From HTCC2207 sp002685195 (GTDB lineage: Bacteria; Pseudomonadota; Gammaproteobacteria; Pseudomonadales; Porticoccaceae), in contig CP179212.1 in the NCBI GenBank assembly GCA_051201675.1, forward strand, positions 248,001-312,000: a stretch of 64,000 bases of DNA, in the 5' to 3' direction. A program made the translations under genes and the position numbers. Position 1 is the first letter of the stretch; every line of letters begins with the position of its first letter. The notes beneath the pieces were generated by a model. It saw only the letters and a program-made list of their open reading frames with translations, ran no database searches and was not told where the DNA came from. Positions 36,356 through 44,723 of the stretch are shown piece by piece.

Positions 36356-37399
36356 TTGCGTAGAGTATCTGCGCAAGGTCTTACTATTTTGCTATGGGTT
36401 TCTCTACCTGTAGCGGTAATGCTGGGGCTTAACGCAGGTACCGTCAATATCCCTATTGATGTAATTATTCAGCAGAGTGCTAATCTTCTCTTACAATCAT
36501 CGAGCACTGATATCCATACCAATCAAATCAACACTATATTGTTTGATATTCGTTTGTCACGCATCTGTCTGGCATTTTTAATTGGAGCGATACTCGCGAT
36601 AAGTGGTGCTGTTATGCAGGGGCTGTTCAGGAATCCGTTAGCTGCACCCTCACTTATTGGAGTTTCCAGCGGCGCATCAGTAGGAGCAAGTATCGTCATT
36701 GTTCTGGCAGGAACATGGCTACAAAATAATGCTTTGCTTGGGTTGTCAGTGGTTGCTGTGGGAGCTTTTATTGGCAGTTTTTTAATAACTCTTTTAGTCT
36801 TTAGGTTATCCACTTCCACTTTAGGTACGTCAGTGACTACCATGTTACTTGCCGGAATAGCTATCAGTGCTCTGGCAGGTGCAGTTAATAGTTTACTTAG
36901 TTACTTTGCAGACAATGAAATGCTTCGACAAATCAGTATCTGGCAAATGGGAAATCTCAGCACAGCCAATTGGGCCCGCGTATCTGTTGTTGCGGTGGTA
37001 GCAGTTTTTGTACTTGTTCTCTTTCCCAGAGAAAGTAAGTCTCTCAACGCATTACTACTGGGAGAATCAGAGGCACGACATTTGGGTATCGATGTTCAGC
37101 GTGTAAAGAAAAAACTAATTCTACTGACCACTCTGGGAATAGGCACAGCGGTTGCAGTTGCGGGCATGATTGGATTTGTCGGCTTAATTGTCCCGCACAT
37201 GGTGCGCCTGTTAATTGGGCCCGATCATCGTTGGTTATTACCAGTATCTGCATTAGCAGGAGGGATCTTGCTACTCATAGCTGACACCCTTGCTCGGGTT
37301 ATTATAGCGCCAGTGGAGTTGCCTACCGGTATTTTAACAGCTATTTTGGGTGCACCATTCTTTATTATGCTGCTCATACAACAGCGTAGAGAGCTATAG
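36356..37399 (+). CDS. btuC: B12 ABC transporter permease BtuC (FecCD family)
   Basis: Inner-membrane permease of 347 residues with about 9-10 helices. FecCD signatures: 'RLSRICLAFLIGAILAISGAVMQGLF' (given in part), 'NPLAAPSLIGVSSGASVGAS', and 'GMIGFVGLIVPHMVRLLIGPDHR' (coupling region to the ATPase). The start codon used here is TTG directly after the cobO stop; no strong Shine-Dalgarno sequence is seen, so translation may be coupled. Heme and siderophore permeases share the family; context decides for B12. Confidence 0.92.
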   Translation: MRRVSAQGLTILLWVSLPVAVMLGLNAGTVNIPIDVIIQQSANLLLQSSSTDIHTNQINTILFDIRLSRICLAFLIGAILAISGAVMQGLFRNPLAAPSLIGVSSGASVGASIVIVLAGTWLQNNALLGLSVVAVGAFIGSFLITLLVFRLSTSTLGTSVTTMLLAGIAISALAGAVNSLLSYFADNEMLRQISIWQMGNLSTANWARVSVVAVVAVFVLVLFPRESKSLNALLLGESEARHLGIDVQRVKKKLILLTTLGIGTAVAVAGMIGFVGLIVPHMVRLLIGPDHRWLLPVSALAGGILLLIADTLARVIIAPVELPTGILTAILGAPFFIMLLIQQRREL

Positions 37400-37402
37400 T
37401 CT

Positions 37403-38176
37403 ATGGCATTGATAGCAGATAACGTATCGCTTCACATGTCGGGATTTAACATCCTTAGAGATGTAAATATTGCAATAAATGCGGGACAGATTACCGCGAT
37501 TGTAGGGCCTAATGGTGCGGGTAAATCAAGTTTCATAAAAGTACTCAGTGGTGACATGTTACCAACTCAGGGAGAGGTTACTCTTAACGACAGAGGACTG
37601 TCCGATTGGAGTTCTGATCAAAGAGCAAAAATGGTTAGCGTATTACCCCAGCACAGCTTGCTAAATTTTCCGTTTAATGCATCCGAGGTTGTTGCTCTTG
37701 GACGTATTCCGCATCAGTCAGGAAAGGTAAGAGACACAGAAATTGTCAAAGAGGCTTTGACTACTGTGGATGCCAGTTATTTGGAAAGCCGCTTTTTTAC
37801 GCAGATGTCTGGAGGTGAAAAACAGCGGGTTCAACTGGCTAGAGTATTGGCGCAAATATGGGAGCCAACGAGCATTGGAAATCAGTTTATAGTTCTTGAT
37901 GAGCCAACATCCGCATTGGATCTTTCACATCAAGTACTTACCTTAAAAATTGTTTCAAAGTTAGCTGAGCGGGGTGTTGGTGTTGTCATGGTTGTGCATG
38001 ATTTAAATTTGGCAGCTCGATGTGCAGATAATATTATTGTCTTTGATAAGGGCATTATAGTAGCCCAAGGAAGCCCTGATGAGGTCCTTAATGAGCAGCT
38101 TATATCGAATGTTTTTGGTATCACGCCCTTAATCTTAAAACACCCAGTCACTGGCAAACCTTTAGTGATTAACTAA
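37403..38176 (+). CDS. btuD: B12 ABC transporter ATPase BtuD
   Basis: ABC ATPase of 257 residues: Walker A 'VGPNGAGKSSFIK' (about 34-46), signature 'MSGGEKQRVQLARVLAQ', Walker B 'FIVLDEPTSALDLSHQ' and switch His in 'VVHDLNLAARC'. It is HmuV/FecE-like in sequence, so ligand specificity comes from context. Three bases after btuC; stop and start overlap with btuF by one base. Confidence 0.93.
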   Translation: MALIADNVSLHMSGFNILRDVNIAINAGQITAIVGPNGAGKSSFIKVLSGDMLPTQGEVTLNDRGLSDWSSDQRAKMVSVLPQHSLLNFPFNASEVVALGRIPHQSGKVRDTEIVKEALTTVDASYLESRFFTQMSGGEKQRVQLARVLAQIWEPTSIGNQFIVLDEPTSALDLSHQVLTLKIVSKLAERGVGVVMVVHDLNLAARCADNIIVFDKGIIVAQGSPDEVLNEQLISNVFGITPLILKHPVTGKPLVIN

Positions 38177-39087
38177 TGCGCTTCACTTCTAATCTTTTAT
38201 CTGCCTTTTTTTGCACTCTGATGACGTCATTGCCGTTATTTGCCCAGGCTACGATCATGGTAGTGGATGATTTAGAGAAGGAAATAGTGTTGTCAGAACC
38301 CGCGATAAAGATCATTAGTCTAGCTCCAAATATCACTGAAATACTTTTCCATATTGGTGCTGGTAGCCAAATAATCGGCGCTGATGAATATAGTAATTAT
38401 CCTGAAGCCGCGAAACAAATTATTCGCGTAAATAATCATTCAATAGCCAATTATGAGCTTATTCTTTCTTTAAAGCCGGATCTCATATTAGCTTGGTACT
38501 CTGGTAATGGAGTCGAGGTTATTAATCGATTGCGGGAATTAGGGTTACCTGTCTTTGTCATTGAAACAACGAAGATTAAAGAGATTCCCGACCTATTTAA
38601 ACGATTGGGAAAAATTACTGGTAATGAAACACAAAGTATTCAGGCCGCGTCAGAATTTTCAGAAAAGTTAGTTAAGCTTCAGTCACTTTATGTGGACAAA
38701 AAGAAAGTAAAAACGTTTTATCAGATTTGGGATGACCCCATAATGACTTTAAGTGGAAAGCATTTAGTCAGTGATGTGATAGACCTATGTGCAGGTGTCA
38801 ACGTGTTTGCAGAGGCTCAACCTTTAGTTCCTCGGGTCAATATAGAGGCAATTATAAATGCCGACCCTGAAGTTATTTTATCCAGTGGGTCTGAGGAGCG
38901 TATTGCGGGGTGGAGAGAAAAATGGAGCCGTTGGCCAAGTATTTCTGCCGTAGACAAGGGTCATCTATACCTTATTCCTCCCGATTTAATGCAGAGGCAA
39001 TCTAGTCGAATTTTAGATGGTGCCACTTATGTTTGTGATTTTCTTGATAAATCTAGGGTTGAAAAATCATTAACCCCGCAGGAATAA
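38176..39087 (+). CDS. btuF: B12-binding periplasmic protein BtuF
   Basis: Class III periplasmic binding protein of 303 residues with a signal peptide (1-26, ending 'LFAQA'). 'PAIKIISLAPNITEILFHIGAG' (start of domain 1, in part), 'GADEYSNYPEAAKQI', 'LKPDLILAWYSGN' and 'LDRADP'-like 'INADPEVILSSG' fit BtuF. It delivers the corrinoid from periplasm to BtuCD. Last gene of the operon, followed by a terminator hairpin. Confidence 0.92.
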   Translation: MRFTSNLLSAFFCTLMTSLPLFAQATIMVVDDLEKEIVLSEPAIKIISLAPNITEILFHIGAGSQIIGADEYSNYPEAAKQIIRVNNHSIANYELILSLKPDLILAWYSGNGVEVINRLRELGLPVFVIETTKIKEIPDLFKRLGKITGNETQSIQAASEFSEKLVKLQSLYVDKKKVKTFYQIWDDPIMTLSGKHLVSDVIDLCAGVNVFAEAQPLVPRVNIEAIINADPEVILSSGSEERIAGWREKWSRWPSISAVDKGHLYLIPPDLMQRQSSRILDGATYVCDFLDKSRVEKSLTPQE

Positions 39088-39088
39088 A

Positions 39089-39116
39089 AAAGCCGCTGAT
39101 ACAAATCAACGGCTTT
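39089..39116. terminator. Terminator between btuF and amtB
   Basis: AAAGCCG...CGGCTTT encloses CTGAT/ATCAA and a short loop. A-run on one side and TTT on the other let it work for both the btu operon and, less closely, the convergent amtB transcript. It begins two bases after the btuF stop. Confidence 0.75.
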
Positions 39117-39201
39117 GGCTCTTAATTGTCCTGCAGTGTTTTTATATTGCTATATTTTGCAGTGACACTTGAACCTTATAATTCTCCTGAAAACCTTATT
39201 A

Positions 39202-40512
39202 TTATAGGTCGTAACCCCTCTCATCATGCTCAACGAGATCTAAACCTCGCACTTCATCTTCTTCATCTACCCGTAATACTAGCAGTTTATCGACGAGTTT
39301 CAAGAGTATATAGGAGACAATGGCTGTATAGGCAAAAGTAGCGATGATGCCGACCAGCTGAACAGAGACCTGACTAGCCATATTCATTCCCTCGTTATAA
39401 CCTTGACCGCTAAATATACCAAGAGCATCTGAGGCAAAAATACCAGCCAGAAGAGTGCCAAGCATACCTCCAACACCATGGACTGGAAAAACATCTAGGG
39501 AGTCATCAATTTTAAAACGTTGTTTGATCGCTTGGGTTGCGTAATAACATATGACACCGGCACTAAGCCCAATGATGAGCGCACCTGCCGGCCCCACAAA
39601 CCCTGAAGCTGGAGTGATAGTGCCGAGACCCGCTACCATGCCAGTCACGATACCGAGAACTGAAGGTTTACCATGCTTAGTCCACTCCATCATCATCCAG
39701 GCTAGTGAGCCTGCTGCTGCGGATATATGAGTCACTAACATAGCCATTCCAGCATCTCCGTTAGCCGCTAATGCAGAGCCTCCATTAAAACCAAACCAAC
39801 CAACCCAGAGCATACCTGCACCTGTTACGGTCATTGTAAGGTTGTGCGGAGGCATTGCCTGACGCGGAAATCCTTTACGATTGCCTAATACTAAAGCTGC
39901 AACAAGAGCACCGACACCCGCAGTAATATGTACGACGGTCCCGCCAGCAAAATCTAATAGCCCCATCTCGCCTAACCAACCACCACCCCAAACCCAGTGA
40001 GTGATAGGAGCATAAACTAAGGTTAACCAAAGCCCACTGAACAACAGCATTGCACTAAAACGCATACGCTCGGCAAATGCCCCAACAATCAGTGCAGGGG
40101 TAATGATCGCAAAGGTCATTTGAAACATAGCAAAAACTGATTCAGGGATATCTCCAGCCATACTACCCTCGGTGACTTTTCCGAGGAATAAATTGTCTAA
40201 ATTCCCAATGTAAGCATTCATCGATCCGCCGTCACCAAAGGCAATACTGTATCCAAAGGCAAACCAAACAATAGATGCTAAACAGGTAATAGCAAAGCAT
40301 TGCATTAGAACTGACAGAACGTTCTTAGAGCGAACTAAACCACCATAAAACAGCGAGAGGCCGGGAATTGTCATAAACAAAACAAGCGCTGTTGAAGTGA
40401 GAATCCATGATGTATTCGCAGCATTTAAGTCATCCGCGAAAGCTTGTATAGGAAGTAAAGCAAGTATTATTGCTAGTGCGGTCATATTTGCCCGCTGATA
40501 CTGAAAGAACAT
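39202..40512 (-). CDS. amtB: Ammonium transporter AmtB
   Basis: Inner-membrane ammonium channel of 436 residues with a cleaved-type N-terminus (ending 'IQAFA') and 11 helices. Family motifs: 'GLSLFYGGLVRSKNVLS', 'FAFGYSIAFGDG', 'DFAGGTVVHITAGVGALVAAL' (twin-His region, H168-equivalent visible) and 'FPVHGVGGMLGTLL' (second His). The ATG at 40512 has AGGGG eight bases upstream. No glnK is next to it, unlike the usual glnK-amtB pair. Behind a sigma-54 promoter. The C-terminal tail is acidic. Confidence 0.96.
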   Translation of the reverse strand: MFFQYQRANMTALAIILALLPIQAFADDLNAANTSWILTSTALVLFMTIPGLSLFYGGLVRSKNVLSVLMQCFAITCLASIVWFAFGYSIAFGDGGSMNAYIGNLDNLFLGKVTEGSMAGDIPESVFAMFQMTFAIITPALIVGAFAERMRFSAMLLFSGLWLTLVYAPITHWVWGGGWLGEMGLLDFAGGTVVHITAGVGALVAALVLGNRKGFPRQAMPPHNLTMTVTGAGMLWVGWFGFNGGSALAANGDAGMAMLVTHISAAAGSLAWMMMEWTKHGKPSVLGIVTGMVAGLGTITPASGFVGPAGALIIGLSAGVICYYATQAIKQRFKIDDSLDVFPVHGVGGMLGTLLAGIFASDALGIFSGQGYNEGMNMASQVSVQLVGIIATFAYTAIVSYILLKLVDKLLVLRVDEEDEVRGLDLVEHDERGYDL

Positions 40513-40530
40513 AATTTTCCCCTAGGAATA

Positions 40531-40547
40531 AGCACCAAATAAGTGCA
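40531..40547 (-). promoter_or_regulatory. NtrC-box-like palindrome in the amtB leader
   Basis: On the minus strand the 17 bases read TGCACT-N4-TGGTGCT, matching the NtrC pattern TGCAC(C/T)-N4-TGGTGC(A/T) seen at glnA in enterics. It is 19 bases before the amtB start and about 80 bases downstream of the predicted start of transcription, which is an unusual place for an activator site. Confidence 0.5.
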
Positions 40548-40635
40548 CAAAGTGTCATTGCGTATGTAAAATCGCACCATTATCTTCCATAAAGAATGGA
40601 AGAAAGCGGTCTAGATCGACTTATATAGCAAAGAA

Positions 40636-40651
40636 AGCAATAACCGTGCCG
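40636..40651 (-). promoter_or_regulatory. Sigma-54 promoter of amtB
   Basis: The minus strand reads CGGCACGGTTATTGCT; the RpoN consensus is TGGCACG-N4-TTGC(A/T), so all but the first base agree. The -24 GG and -12 GC have the required spacing. Transcription should start near 40626, giving a leader of about 110 bases. Fits nitrogen control of an ammonium transporter. Confidence 0.85.
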
Positions 40652-40938
40652 TAAAGGTGCGCCTGCACCTGCTAAGGGCACTTGTGGTTACGGCATACAA
40701 TGCAGAGTGGGTGTGACGTTTGAATCGCTATGTTAGGATTAAAAAAGCCAGTAGCAGCCACAGACGACTAGCGAATCTCTAAGTTCACTATATAATCCCT
40801 CGGCTTTGATACTCCTTGGCGGGGTTTTGAGTCTATATAGAGAAAAGTTACGGTAAAAAATAGATTGAACTTCAATCGGCGTGACACTAATAAATATGCG
40901 CCGCAGCATAGGCAAGTAAATATTTTCTAGGGGAGAGT

Positions 40939-41769
40939 ATGAAGGCATTTTCATCAGTTCAATTAGATTTACTCTACAAGGGTTTTAAATATTTTGTCTA
41001 TAGCCTATTAACACTCAATATCATTTTATTTTTTCAGGAAGAATCTTTAGCAACGCAACAAACCTTTAGTCAGGGTATTACCATAAAAGACATTATTCAG
41101 GGGTTTGCAGCTACTATTGATACGGCTGCTTGGGTATTGTTATTGTTGCTGTTTGAGCTAGAAACGGCTGCTCTGCAGCCAAATACTTTATCCAAACCGA
41201 GAGTGAAAATAAGTTTTGCTTTGATTCGCGTGTTTAGTTATGGATTTATTATTTATGCTTTTTACGGTTATATTTCTAAGATGCTGCTGATTAGTGGCAT
41301 TTCGCCGTATCCCATTGACGATGTTTGTGCTCTCATCGCACAGAATTTTTCAACAATTGATAACTTAGATGAATATCCAATGCTTGTTGTGGATAGCTGC
41401 AGCCATCTTAACAACCAAGAATTATTTAAATTGAATGGTCAGAAGATCATTGGTACAGCTGATCAATGGTCAGCCATCCAATGGTTGACGCGGGTAGATG
41501 TAATTAATTCTATCACCTGGATTATGGTGGTATTGGTGCTTGAGGCAGATGTGAGATTGCAGCAGCAAAGTCGTTTTGAAGGTACTCTGGTTTCAGTGAG
41601 CAAGCTAATTAAGATCTTGCTGTACACAATCTTGTTCGCTGCCGCCACTTATTGGGGTTTTCTGGGGGACTTTCTCGATTTTTGGGATGCCTTCATGTGG
41701 TTAGTGGCATTCTTCTTCATTGAAATGAATCTATTTAAGGATGATCAGGCGGAACCAAATATTAGATAA
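40939..41769 (+). CDS. Unknown polytopic membrane protein with three W-x7-E repeats
   Basis: Not recognised. Protein of 276 residues with about six hydrophobic segments (roughly 15-32, 60-78, 90-113, 188-205, 220-240 and 246-264) and a loop of about 65 residues (118-182) that has two cysteines (C130, C154). The same short pattern appears three times: D61-x3-W65-x7-E73, N190-x3-W194-x7-E202 and D250-x3-W254-x7-E262, each at a membrane helix. This suggests an internally repeated membrane unit. ATG 40939 has AGGGGAGAG upstream. It stands alone between amtB and a convergent thioesterase gene. No function is proposed. Confidence 0.8.
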   Translation: MKAFSSVQLDLLYKGFKYFVYSLLTLNIILFFQEESLATQQTFSQGITIKDIIQGFAATIDTAAWVLLLLLFELETAALQPNTLSKPRVKISFALIRVFSYGFIIYAFYGYISKMLLISGISPYPIDDVCALIAQNFSTIDNLDEYPMLVVDSCSHLNNQELFKLNGQKIIGTADQWSAIQWLTRVDVINSITWIMVVLVLEADVRLQQQSRFEGTLVSVSKLIKILLYTILFAAATYWGFLGDFLDFWDAFMWLVAFFFIEMNLFKDDQAEPNIR

Positions 41770-41770
41770 T

Positions 41771-42205
41771 TTACGCTGGATCTTTAGCCACAATTGCTAG
41801 AATTAACTTAGCGATACAGCTCAATTTTCCCTGATCATTTTCTAATCGTATCTCCCAGACATGGGATCGCTTACCTAAATGGATTGGCCGTGCTGTGCCT
41901 ATAACCATTCCTGAGGAGACTGGACGCAAATGCGTGGCGCTGACTTCTTGCCCCAGACAAAGCAGCGAGTTCGTGTCAATTACATGAGCTCCAGCAATAC
42001 TTCCTAAAGTTTCAGCTAGGACGACATTGGCTCCGCCATGAACAATACCGTACGGTTGAAAGGTACGTTTATCAGCAGGCATGGTGCCAGAGAGATAATC
42101 ATCACCCACTTGGGTAATTTTAATCCCAAGATGTTCGTCAATAGTACCTTTACTCATTGCATCAATTAGTGCTGGATCAGGTGTTCTATACCAAATACTA
42201 GCCAT
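41771..42205 (-). CDS. Hotdog-fold acyl-CoA thioesterase (PaaI/YdiI type)
   Basis: Protein of 144 residues. 'PYGIVHGGANVVLAETLGSIAG' (in part) holds the HGG motif and the catalytic Glu of the YdiI/MenI/EntH branch; 'GQEVSATHLRPVSSGMVIGTARPIHLGKR' (in part) follows. Members hydrolyse aromatic or short acyl-CoA esters; the substrate is not predictable here. Lies 24 bases after ettA and is convergent with the unknown membrane protein gene. Confidence 0.85.
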   Translation of the reverse strand: MASIWYRTPDPALIDAMSKGTIDEHLGIKITQVGDDYLSGTMPADKRTFQPYGIVHGGANVVLAETLGSIAGAHVIDTNSLLCLGQEVSATHLRPVSSGMVIGTARPIHLGKRSHVWEIRLENDQGKLSCIAKLILAIVAKDPA

Positions 42206-42229
42206 GATTAATCCTTAAATGTTAACGAA

Positions 42230-43894
42230 CTAGGTTTTCAGTCGTTTGTGCTTAACCCGTTTTGGTGAAGCATCCCCGCCGCTCCGTTTAACAAAGTCCT
42301 CGTGATACTCACTGTAACTGCCTTCAAAGAAAACCACTTCTCCATTATCTTCATAGGCCAGAGTGTGAGTCGCAATACGATCTAAGAACCAGCGATCGTG
42401 AGAGATCACTAGTACACAACCAGGAAAAGACAGGACAGCCTCTTCTAAAGCCCGAAGGGTTTCGATGTCTAGATCATTGGAGGGTTCATCAAGCAGCAGT
42501 ACATTGGCACCTTGTTTTAACGTGTTGGCTAGATGTAAACGACCTCTTTCTCCACCTGAAAGTTGTCCTACGCGTTTTTGCTGATCAGTACCTCTGAAAT
42601 TAAAGCGCCCTGCATAGGCCCTAGAGGAAACTTCATAATTACCAATCTTCAGCATATCATGGCCCCCTGATATAGCTTCCCATACAGTGTGATTGTCATC
42701 GAGAGAGTCTCGAGTTTGTTCCACGTAGGCTACTTTGACTGATTCTCCGAGGTCGATTGAGCCACTGTCAGGTTTCTCTGTGCCCGCGATCATCCTAAAT
42801 AAGGTTGATTTCCCAGCACCATTGCCACCGATAATACCGACCACCGCTCCTTTGGGAATCGATAGTGACAACTGGTCGATCAACAATTCATTACCATATC
42901 CTTTGCTAACTTTATCTAAAACGATTACCTTGTCGCCAAGACGCTCTCCCGGAGCAATATAGATCTCGTTAGTCTCATTGCGAGATTGGAATTCTTGTGA
43001 ATTTAGTTCATCAAATCGGGCAATCCGCGCTTTGTTTTTTGCTTGCCTTCCTTTAGGATTTTGCCTAACCCACTCAAGCTCTTGCTTGAGAGCCTTTTGA
43101 CGAGAAATTTCTTGTTTAGATTCTGTTTCTAATCGCCTGTTTTTCCCTTCTAGCCATGCCGAATAATTGCCTTCGTAGGGAATACCATGCCCTCGGTCAA
43201 GCTCCAAGATCCAGCCAGCCACATTATCCAAAAAATACCTATCGTGAGTTACGGCAACTACAGTTCCGGCATATTCTTCTAGAAACTTTTCTAACCAAAA
43301 GACAGATTCTGCATCCAAATGGTTGGTTGGCTCATCCAAAAGCAACATATCGGGCCGAGAGAGCAGCAATCTACAGAGAGCGACACGACGTTTTTCACCA
43401 CCAGAAAGGGAGTTTACATCGGCATCCCACGGAGGCAGCCGCAGTGCATCAGCGGCTATATCGAGGGAGTGATCGAGGTTGTGGGCATCCCAAGATTCGA
43501 TAATTGACTCCAATTCACCCTGTTTTTTGGCCAAAGCGTCAAAGTCAGCATCCGGTTCTGCATAGTCCAAATAAACCTGGTCGAGTGCTTTTAGGGCATC
43601 CACTGCCTCACGCATACCATCCTCCACATTACCGCGAACATCTTTGTCGGGGTCAAGCAGAGGCTCTTGAGCAAGGTAGCCAATTTTAATGCCGGGCATT
43701 GGTCGAGCTTCACCCTGAATATCAGCATCTAAGGCGGCCATTATTTTAAGTAGAGTCGACTTCCCTGAGCCATTTAGGCCTAATACGCCTATTTTAGCGC
43801 CTGGAAAGAAAGATAGAGAAATGTCTTTTAGTATTTCTCGCTTAGGAGGGACGATCTTACTGACCCTATTCATTGTAAAAACGTATTGTGCCAT
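42230..43894 (-). CDS. ettA: Energy-dependent translational throttle protein EttA
   Basis: ABC-F ATPase of 554 residues that binds the ribosomal E site and gates the first elongation steps according to ATP/ADP ratio. Two ABC domains: Walker A 'GLNGSGKSTLLK' and 'GGNGAGKSTLFR', signatures LSGGEKRR and LSGGERGR, and the second Walker B region 'LLLDEPSNDLDIET', whose SNDLD is characteristic of EttA. The linker 'RQNPKGRQAKNKARIARFDEL' is also typical. It lacks membrane segments. Length is usual. Confidence 0.95.
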   Translation of the reverse strand: MAQYVFTMNRVSKIVPPKREILKDISLSFFPGAKIGVLGLNGSGKSTLLKIMAALDADIQGEARPMPGIKIGYLAQEPLLDPDKDVRGNVEDGMREAVDALKALDQVYLDYAEPDADFDALAKKQGELESIIESWDAHNLDHSLDIAADALRLPPWDADVNSLSGGEKRRVALCRLLLSRPDMLLLDEPTNHLDAESVFWLEKFLEEYAGTVVAVTHDRYFLDNVAGWILELDRGHGIPYEGNYSAWLEGKNRRLETESKQEISRQKALKQELEWVRQNPKGRQAKNKARIARFDELNSQEFQSRNETNEIYIAPGERLGDKVIVLDKVSKGYGNELLIDQLSLSIPKGAVVGIIGGNGAGKSTLFRMIAGTEKPDSGSIDLGESVKVAYVEQTRDSLDDNHTVWEAISGGHDMLKIGNYEVSSRAYAGRFNFRGTDQQKRVGQLSGGERGRLHLANTLKQGANVLLLDEPSNDLDIETLRALEEAVLSFPGCVLVISHDRWFLDRIATHTLAYEDNGEVVFFEGSYSEYHEDFVKRSGGDASPKRVKHKRLKT

Positions 43895-44092
43895 GGGGAT
43901 TTTAATAGCTCTTAGTAGGTGAGTAAAACCTGACAGTTAGTAAAAAATATTTTCATTTTAAGACAGTCCATTCTAGCGGAAAGTAGGTCAACAGAGAATC
44001 AGATATTGTAAATTACACAGTTAAAGCTATGCCAACAATATACGAAAGCGAGTAGAAAACCGCCTATTTCGGGGTTTTATTTAGTATTGATA

Positions 44093-44105
44093 ACGTGATA
44101 TGTTC
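44093..44105 (+). promoter_or_regulatory. Shared promoter-like element upstream of the first small membrane gene
   Basis: ACGTGATATGTTC, which matches 12 of 13 bases at 44935-44947 upstream of the third small gene. It contains an extended -10 like element (TGaTATGTT); no convincing -35 is seen. It is 74 bases before the ATG, and the leader ends in ATAAGGGGTAA in both genes. Confidence 0.5.
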
Positions 44106-44179
44106 CATATGTTTGCTGGTAAACACACCATGCAATCAGAAGTTTAACTAAATAAAATTAAAGATAAGGGGTAAAAAAA

Positions 44180-44389
44180 ATGGATAAATTAAGTGCTATA
44201 GTATCTCAATTAACTGGCCTTGCGATTTCTCTGATTGTTCTGGGTGTAGCTCTCGGCGTTGTGTTCGGAGGCTCTGTGCCATTTCTAGGCAATGTACTCG
44301 ATAACATGCTCGGATTGGTCTCTGATCTCGGTAATGCGGGTCTAGTAGGACTTCTAGTTGCTGGTTACTTAATGAATGCTGCGGACTAA
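44180..44389 (+). CDS. Small two-helix membrane protein, paralogue 1 of 3
   Basis: Not recognised. Protein of 69 residues with two hydrophobic stretches (about 8-30 and 46-66). Between them is 'SVPFLGNVLDNML', and the second helix has 'LGNAGLVGLL'. The same pattern ([V/L]P[F/V]xG, about 22-23 residues, then [N/S]AG) recurs in the next two genes. AAGGGG lies eight to ten bases upstream and a strong terminator follows the stop, so it looks well expressed. No signal peptide, cysteine or charged pore residue is apparent. Two-helix holins, small pilins and toxins were considered, but none is supported. Confidence 0.75.
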   Translation: MDKLSAIVSQLTGLAISLIVLGVALGVVFGGSVPFLGNVLDNMLGLVSDLGNAGLVGLLVAGYLMNAAD

Positions 44390-44410
44390 AATTTTTAGTT
44401 ATTAAGTGAA

Positions 44411-44436
44411 GGGGGACTCTGAGAGTCCCCTTTTTT
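44411..44436 (+). terminator. Rho-independent terminator after paralogue 1
   Basis: GGGGACTC-TGA-GAGTCCCC stem followed by six T. It is 21 bases past the stop and 29 bases before the next ATG. Confidence 0.92.
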
Positions 44437-44464
44437 CGCTAAAGTGATCAAATAAGGTGCCACT

Positions 44465-44689
44465 ATGAATAAATTTTTTAAGAAATTAACAAAGCAGCTA
44501 TGGGAAGCGGTTGAAGTCCTTGCGGCGGTTCTGGCTATTTCTGTACTTGTCTCTGCCTTATTTGGGCCGGATGTGCCATTTTTTGGCGGCATCATGGCTA
44601 ATATCCAAGAAGTGATAGTCTCTCTTGGGTCAGCAGGTTTAGGCGTAATCATCGCGGTTATGATACTAACCAATATTTGGAAACGCTGA
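44465..44689 (+). CDS. Small two-helix membrane protein, paralogue 2 of 3
   Basis: Not recognised. Protein of 74 residues. A basic N-terminus (MNKFFKKLTKQ) is followed by two hydrophobic stretches (about 16-36 and 46-70), with 'DVPFFGGIMANI' between and 'LGSAGLGVIIAV' in the second. It aligns with the 44180 product over most of its length. AAGGTG lies six bases before the ATG. No separate promoter is evident in the short gap after the strong terminator, so it may depend on read-through or on a promoter inside that gap. A terminator follows. Function unknown. Confidence 0.75.
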   Translation: MNKFFKKLTKQLWEAVEVLAAVLAISVLVSALFGPDVPFFGGIMANIQEVIVSLGSAGLGVIIAVMILTNIWKR

Positions 44690-44699
44690 AAGTAAAATG

Positions 44700-44723
44700 G
44701 GCGCTCCTAAGGCGCCTTTTTTT
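44700..44723 (+). terminator. Rho-independent terminator after paralogue 2
   Basis: GGCGC-TCCTAAG-GCGCC stem followed by seven T, about ten bases after the stop. Confidence 0.9.

Larger units (their letters stand above)
40513..40938. other. Intergenic region between amtB and the W/E-repeat membrane protein gene
   Basis: Divergent 426-base gap. It holds the amtB sigma-54 promoter (40636-40651), an NtrC-like palindrome (40531-40547), an 8-pair hairpin in the amtB leader (TCTTCCAT/ATGGAAGA, 40583-40603) and a GGTGC/GCACC inverted repeat (40654-40669). The part from 40700 to 40920 shows no motif I can name. No coding sequence is supported. Confidence 0.6.

Noticed and set aside
40739..40954. 71-codon minus-strand frame upstream of the W/E-repeat protein gene
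   Set aside because: It overlaps the start of the plus-strand gene, has no clear ribosome site and no family resemblance.
44056..44078. AAAACC...GGTTTT hairpin before the first small membrane gene, as a possible sRNA terminator
   Set aside because: Stem is short with a bulge and no transcript upstream is supported; kept only as a note.
44180..44689. Holin or type I toxin genes
   Set aside because: Two-helix size fits, but there is no lysis gene or antisense RNA, and the conserved [V/L]PxxG...AG core is not a feature of those families that I know.
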